Assembly: GCF_947581735.1 (NCBI RefSeq)
Contig: NZ_CANPVT010000054.1
Location: 1-37,732, forward strand
Source of the DNA: Candidatus Palauibacter soopunensis
GTDB lineage: Bacteria > Gemmatimonadota > Gemmatimonadetes > Palauibacterales > Palauibacteraceae
Length of the DNA stretch: 37,732 nucleotides
Direction: 5' to 3'
A program made the translations under genes and the position numbers. Positions 34,332 to 37,732 of the stretch are shown piece after piece (positions within the stretch are counted from its first letter, which is position 1; every line of letters begins with the position of its first letter). A model generated the notes under the pieces. That model was given only the letters and a program-made list of their open reading frames with translations. It did no database searches and was not told the DNA's origin.

Positions 34332-34361
34332 TGCCGGGGCTCGCGAACGCATGTCCCGGCA
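34332..34361 (-). terminator. hairpin downstream of the lipoprotein gene
   Basis: TGCCGGG (34332-34338) and CCCGGCA (34355-34361) are perfect inverted arms 16 nt apart, 85 bp past the lipoprotein stop. The rest of 34191-34445 shows no gene. Confidence 0.3.
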
Positions 34362-34445
34362 CGAGTTTCGACGACAGCGGACCTCCTAGAGTTGTGGAAG
34401 ACGGTGCGCTGGCCACTCGCCGGACATCCCCCGCCCCGGATGCTC

Positions 34446-34946
34446 TCAGTGTGATGCGGTTTCCGTGAGCGCAACCCACCCTCTGTGCTCGGCGACCGCT
34501 GCCCAATCGGTCGGCTCGGGGCTTCTCCCTTGCTTGGCGTCGCTGGACTTCGGGTCGTCAGCTGAGGGAAGGTTGACATTGCAGGTTCCCTGATCGATGC
34601 CCTTCCACTCGCCGGTAGCCGCATCTATGATTACCGGAAGCAACCCACCTAGGATGTCCAGTATGACCCAGCCGGCACCGACCGAAGCCGTGAGTTCGCA
34701 GGCGACATCCTGATAGCCTTCCTTTCGGAACACCACGGTGTGGCTCTGGTGGTTGTTCAACTCCAAGGTGATGGGCGTAGTTCCCCGGTTTACGTTGTCG
34801 ATCCACACCTCGGCGGCGCTTGGATTCGAACCCATGGCAACGCTCTTGGTCCCTGAGTTGAAGAGCGTGGCGCAGCCAGCGATCACAACTGCCGTCATGA
34901 CAATCATGACGATTCTCCAAGAAAGGATGGTTGGGATCCTCTTCAT
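34446..34946 (-). CDS. PEGA-type lipoprotein, cargo of the element
   Basis: A 166-residue secreted lipoprotein. The N-terminus is basic (MKRIPTILSWR), then hydrophobic, with a lipobox VIAGC giving lipidated Cys25. Next is a PEGA-like beta segment (GSNPSAAEVWIDNVNRGTTP, about 39-58, then HTVVFRKEGYQD). A hydrophobic stretch follows (WVILDILGGLLPVIIDAATG), then a hydrophilic tail. PEGA domains occur in surface proteins and probably bind wall or other surface components. The start has AAGGAAA about 8 bp upstream. Its base composition is more AT-rich than its neighbours. Its role in the element is unknown; it may be passenger cargo. Confidence 0.8.
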   Translation of the reverse strand: MKRIPTILSWRIVMIVMTAVVIAGCATLFNSGTKSVAMGSNPSAAEVWIDNVNRGTTPITLELNNHQSHTVVFRKEGYQDVACELTASVGAGWVILDILGGLLPVIIDAATGEWKGIDQGTCNVNLPSADDPKSSDAKQGRSPEPTDWAAVAEHRGWVALTETASH

Positions 34947-34999
34947 GTGTGGCTTTCCTTGAATCGGGGGGCGGAGAAGTGACGAAGACGACCTTACAA

Positions 35000-35026
35000 T
35001 GCTACCCCCCCCCCCGATTTTTCAAC
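35000..35026 (-). promoter_or_regulatory. possible lipoprotein promoter with an 11-G spacer tract
   Basis: Minus strand: -35 TTGAAA (35021-35026), AATC, eleven G (35006-35016), then -10 candidates TAGCAT (spacer 15) or CATTGT (spacer 18). Slippage in the G tract would change the spacer and so promoter strength. The leader to the ATG would be about 45 nt. Confidence 0.4.
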
Positions 35027-35461
35027 CTCCCGGCCCGTTGCGCGTCTTCCGGGGGCTCGGATGCCACGGCCCCCTGTGCGTTTCATCGAGACGGCGTGAG
35101 CGGCTGGCTCGTAGGACCGTCAGGTGCTCAAGCCGGTGGGTGTGGTCTTCTTTCAGCCCGGGGTTGGGAAGGGAACTCAACCCCGGCGGGAGGGACGGGC
35201 AGAGTCCGTCCCGGAGGCCGGGGGGACCGGCGCCGAAGCGGTGGAAACGTCGACCACGCCGACCGCCGGTCACTCCGCGGACTCGCCCCGAAGCCGACGG
35301 CCTCGACGGGCGGTGATCGGGGGGCCGTCGGGAGGACATCCCCCAGGCGGCCGCCCAGGAGACGTTCGGACCCCGCGAAGGCGGGCGGAACCCCAACCGC
35401 GAACGCTGCCGGCGCGGAGTTTTGCCTTGGGGATCGAAGGGGGCGGAGCACCCCTCGCCAG

Positions 35462-35522
35462 CCCCTTTGTACCCACAAGGGGTAGGCTGGCTTGTCGGCC
35501 TTAACATGCGACAAGCCAGCCT
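35462..35522. repeat. pair of adjacent hairpins inside the element
   Basis: The first pairs CCCCTTTGT (35462-35470) with ACAAGGGG (35475-35482), with one bulge. The second is a perfect 14-bp stem, AGGCTGGCTTGTCG (35484-35497) with CGACAAGCCAGCCT (35509-35522) around an 11-nt loop. It could be a terminator, a recombination or replication site, or part of an RNA. Confidence 0.75.
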
Positions 35523-35820
35523 TGGGTCGGCCCTCCGAAACGCCTCTCCGGGCACCGCCCGGAACAGCCTAGACGGGGCCGTCGCGGCCAAGCTCCCCGG
35601 CCTGCTCGCCGCCGGTCTCACGGACTGCGAGGGCGAGAACGGCGCGCTCCGCCGACCGTCGCATTCCACCCGACCCATACCCCTCGGAGACCCGGGATCG
35701 TCGATCCTGCGCGATCCTGTGGCCCGCAGATCTCCCGAAATGCCTCCGTGTCGCCCGATAACGGCTTCCGAACCCTCACGGCTCGATGACCGGCCATGCG
35801 CCCCGTGACCACCTCACCCG

Positions 35821-36420
35821 ACCGGCGCGGGGATCGAGCGCGCCGGGAACGCCCTCCGGGACATGGATGACGATGCGGTCTAGGACGGCCTCAACCGCTA
35901 CCTCCGCCACCTCGCCGAGACGGGGCTCCGCTTCGTATCGGCCCGTCCCGAAGGGATGATCGACGGTCTGTTCCGAGCCGCGTTGCCGGAGCCCGGATTC
36001 AGGCTTCGTTCGGCGGAGTCCGTTGCCGATCCGGAGGTGCACATCGACATCGGGGTGCTTGTGCAAGGAAATCGCGCTCGGGCGTGCGAACCGGGAAGTC
36101 CGCAACTCGCCGGACGGCTTCGGGTTGCACCGCGGCCTCCGGGACGGTTGCGCCGCGCCGAAACCTGCGGCCGTGGCCGGAGCGACCCCCATCCCTGGAC
36201 GCTTGGCGTGCCACGGGGGAGGGTTGGGACGTGCACGCCATCCCAACCCTCCGAGGGAGGTCGCTCCGGGCCAGCGATCCCTCCGGGAAGGGGATTCCGC
36301 CGACGGGGAACACGACACTCGCCGTCATCGGGGCCGCGGTCCGCGACTGGCGGACACGCCGCTTCCCCGCGACCTTCGGGATAGGCGGATCGTGCAGTCC
36401 ATCAATCGAGAGGAATCGAA
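35821..36420 (+). pseudogene. probable decayed coding sequence upstream of the integrase
   Basis: In one plus frame the codons before and after a TAG at 35881-35883 read like protein (ALRDMDDDAV, stop, DGLNRYLRHLAETGLRFVSA) with strongly GC-biased third positions, up to about 36070. Protein-like sequence then appears in the other plus frames (NREVRNSPDGFGLHRGLRDG near 36085-36145; TTLAVIGAAVRDWRTRRFPA near 36312-36370). This suggests a former gene broken by a stop and frameshifts. I cannot name the family. Confidence 0.35.
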
Positions 36421-36422
36421 CG

Positions 36423-37583
36423 ATGGCACGCACGAAACGAGACCGGCGCTCCTACAGCGCCGGAGAATGGGGCCGGAACCGGGTGAGGGCGTTCCCCGAC
36501 CCCAAGACCGGCCTGTACCAGTTGGAGTGGCGAGAGGACGGCCGCAGGCTCACCCGGTCGCTCGGGCACCGCGATTGGACCCGAGCAAAGAAGCAGGCCG
36601 ACGAGGCGGCCGCGGGCTTCGCGGTTCGCGAGTCCAACGGCAAGGCCGAAGCCGAGCCGGAGCCGCTCACGCTGGGATCGCTCTTTGACATCTACGGTGA
36701 GGAGGTGACGCCCACCAAGACGAGGCGGGTCCAACACCGGGATAGGGTCACGACGGAGATGTTCCTCCGGTTCTTTGGACGGGACCGGAGTCCCGAGACG
36801 CTCTCTCAGCGCGATTGGGACCGCTTCATCCGCGAGCGCCGGGCGGGAAGGATCGGGTCGAGCGGGGAGCCCGTTTCCAATCGGACCATCGAGTTGGACC
36901 TGAAGTTCCTGCTCGCGGTGTTCAACTGGGCGACGAAATCCCGGGACGAGGAGGGAAGGCTCCTTCTCGACTCGAATCCGCTGAGGGGACTGAAGACGCC
37001 CAAGCAGAAGAACCCGACCCGGCCCGTCCTCTCCGAGGAGGAGTATCAGGCGATGCTCCGGGTGTCCCGGCAGGTCGGTTGGCGGTTCCATGTCGCCTTG
37101 GTGCTCGCGCACGAAACCGGCCACCGGATCGGAGCGATCCGCCAGCTTCGGTGGACCGACATCGACTTCGAGGGCCGGGCGGTGCGGTGGCGCGCGGAGC
37201 ACGAGAAGACGGGCTATGAGCACGTCACGCCGATGACGGTGGAGGCGGTAACGGTGTTGGAGGAGGCGCGGGAAGCGAACCCCGGGAGCGGGGACAAGCT
37301 GATCCTGCCCGCACCGAGGAATCCCTCGGCGAGCATCAGTCCGGGGCGGGTGGCGGCTTGGTGGCGCAAGGCCGAGCGGCTCGCGGGACTGGAGCACGAG
37401 CGCGGGCGGGGCTGGCACTCGCTCAGGCGCAAGTTTGCCAGCGACCTCATGGACCTGCCGCTCAAGGTGCTGTGCGAATTGGGAGGCTGGAAGGAGGCCC
37501 AGACCGTGCTGCGCTGCTATCAGCAGGCCGACGCGGTACAACTCAGGAAGGCTCTGGACAGCCGCCCGAGGGTCCGAGCCTGA
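36423..37583 (+). CDS. int: tyrosine recombinase (phage-type integrase)
   Basis: A 386-residue site-specific recombinase that would integrate and excise the element. The N-terminal part (about 1-75) resembles an arm-type DNA-binding region and a core-binding SAM-like domain follows (about 82-175). The catalytic domain has Arg235 (ETGHRIGAIRQLRW), Lys262 (EHEKTGYEHV), His332 and Arg335 (WHSLRRKF), Trp356 (ELGGWKE) and the nucleophile Tyr366 (VLRCYQQ), so the full active site is present. I chose the ATG at 36423, with GAGAGGA about 8 bp upstream; the longer frame has no initiation signal. The right attachment core is 94 bp past its stop. Confidence 0.95.
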   Translation: MARTKRDRRSYSAGEWGRNRVRAFPDPKTGLYQLEWREDGRRLTRSLGHRDWTRAKKQADEAAAGFAVRESNGKAEAEPEPLTLGSLFDIYGEEVTPTKTRRVQHRDRVTTEMFLRFFGRDRSPETLSQRDWDRFIRERRAGRIGSSGEPVSNRTIELDLKFLLAVFNWATKSRDEEGRLLLDSNPLRGLKTPKQKNPTRPVLSEEEYQAMLRVSRQVGWRFHVALVLAHETGHRIGAIRQLRWTDIDFEGRAVRWRAEHEKTGYEHVTPMTVEAVTVLEEAREANPGSGDKLILPAPRNPSASISPGRVAAWWRKAERLAGLEHERGRGWHSLRRKFASDLMDLPLKVLCELGGWKEAQTVLRCYQQADAVQLRKALDSRPRVRA

Positions 37584-37588
37584 CCCAA

Positions 37589-37616
37589 AGTCAATCGGCG
37601 GGAGTCAATCAGCGGG
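37589..37616 (+). repeat. tandem 14-bp repeats, possible integrase arm sites
   Basis: AGTCAATCGGCGGG (37589-37602) and AGTCAATCAGCGGG (37603-37616) are contiguous copies differing at one base, between the integrase stop and the right core. Paired direct repeats at this place are typical of arm-type integrase sites. Confidence 0.55.
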
Positions 37617-37635
37617 AATTCGACCGTCGAATCCC
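37614..37635 (+). terminator. hairpin after the integrase
   Basis: GGGAATTCGAC (37614-37624) and GTCGAATCCC (37626-37635) form a 10-pair stem with one bulged A and a 1-nt centre, so the real loop must open some pairs. It is a candidate 3' end of the integrase message. Confidence 0.4.
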
Positions 37636-37677
37636 GTAAGCTCAATGCTCACAAAGACATGTGAATCCAACGGATCA

Positions 37678-37687
37678 TGTCGCGCCG
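37678..37687 (+). repeat. right attachment site core of the integrative element
   Basis: TGTCGCGCCG, identical to 34181-34190, preceded by ACGGATCA. It is the point where the SDR frame resumes. Confidence 0.82.
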
Positions 37688-37732
37688 GCTGAACCCGGAG
37701 GGAGAGGTGCGGATCGCCGTGAACTCGCTGTG
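37678..37732 (+). pseudogene. SDR gene, continuation after the element (runs off the window)
   Basis: Read from 37680 in the frame TCG-CGC-CGG (first full codon 37680-37682), this gives SRRLNPEGEVRIAVNSL. This is the expected SDR sequence after the catalytic YxxxK helix (family pattern ELSRRL...V.VNSL/HPG). It joins seamlessly to ELSRR at 34177-34190. The rest of the C-terminal part lies beyond the window. Confidence 0.82.

Larger units (their letters stand above)
34947..36422. other. 1.5-kb stretch without a recognised intact gene
   Basis: The left part (34947-35530) is GC-rich and full of inverted repeats: CCGGGGTTG/CAACCCCGG (about 35158-35186), GGGACGG/CCGTCCC (about 35192-35212), CCCGC/GCGGG around GAAG (about 35372-35385) and two hairpins at 35462-35522. 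Open frames there overlap on both strands and look non-coding. A weak candidate small gene runs from an ATG at 35506 to 35808 on the plus strand, with GC-rich third positions in its first half, but no ribosome site. The right part (35821-36420) looks like a decayed gene. Confidence 0.5.
34181..37687 (+). mobile_element. 3.5-kb integrative element inserted in an SDR gene
   Basis: Bounded by a 10-bp direct repeat that is also coding sequence of the interrupted SDR gene. Deleting one repeat plus the 3,487 bp between the copies restores one SDR frame (ELSRR then LNPEGEVRIAVNSL). It contains a tyrosine recombinase reading towards and ending 94 bp from the right end, a lipoprotein gene on the other strand, hairpin-rich sequence and a decayed coding stretch. 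No replication, transfer or excisionase gene is recognised, so it may depend on a helper or be a remnant. Confidence 0.85.

Noticed and set aside
35022-35678. A 218-codon minus-strand frame and overlapping plus-strand frames in the element
   Set aside because: Low-complexity Arg/Pro/Gly-rich translations on both strands without motifs; better explained by GC-rich hairpin sequence.

Overview
The window looks like a stretch of chromosome from a high-GC Gram-negative bacterium. My best guess is Gemmatimonadota, from overall gene style, the deoC / two-domain aldehyde dehydrogenase pair, the tRNA-Leu-tig-clpP-clpX order and frequent GTG/TTG starts. This is an inference; the 23S rRNA fragment would settle it.

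Layout. (1) 1-2062, minus strand: 5' part of a 23S rRNA gene. No 16S gene or spacer tRNAs lie upstream. Instead there is a compact leader (promoter, stem-loop, boxA) and then atpC, so the rRNA genes appear unlinked. (2) 2239-9686, minus strand: a complete F1Fo ATP synthase operon, atpZ-atpI-atpB-E-F-H-A-G-D-C. Two near-perfect Rex-type operators 33 bp apart precede it. (3) 9919-14769: a MoxR ATPase, a CNNM/CorC membrane protein, a prepilin peptidase with an apparent frameshift, a SpoU-type rRNA methyltransferase and ThiD. (4) 14773-22837: a nucleoside catabolism block (nupC and purine nucleoside phosphorylase; deoC and an ALDH16-like dehydrogenase) around katG. (5) 23138-31003, plus strand: dnaK, an HtrA protease, tRNA-Leu(UAG), tig, clpP, clpX and engB, a protein quality-control cluster. 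(6) 31055-34190: a DUF1214 protein, a sulfotransferase and a short-chain dehydrogenase (SDR), apparently one operon.

The SDR gene is split. At 34181-34190 its reading frame stops matching the family, and the same 10 bp (TGTCGCGCCG) recurs at 37678-37687, where the SDR frame resumes as SRRLNPEGEVRIAVNSL. The 3,497 bp between the copies form a small integrative element. It carries a tyrosine recombinase next to its right end, a PEGA-type lipoprotein behind a promoter containing an 11-G tract, and about 1.4 kb of hairpin-rich or decayed sequence.

How the parts work together: NupC imports nucleosides, the phosphorylase yields a base plus (deoxy)ribose-1-phosphate, DeoC cleaves deoxyribose-5-phosphate to glyceraldehyde-3-phosphate and acetaldehyde, and the adjacent dehydrogenase could oxidise the acetaldehyde. 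The Rex sites suggest that ATP synthase expression follows the NADH/NAD+ ratio. Part 5 covers nascent-chain folding (trigger factor), refolding (DnaK), envelope proteolysis (HtrA) and cytosolic proteolysis (ClpXP).
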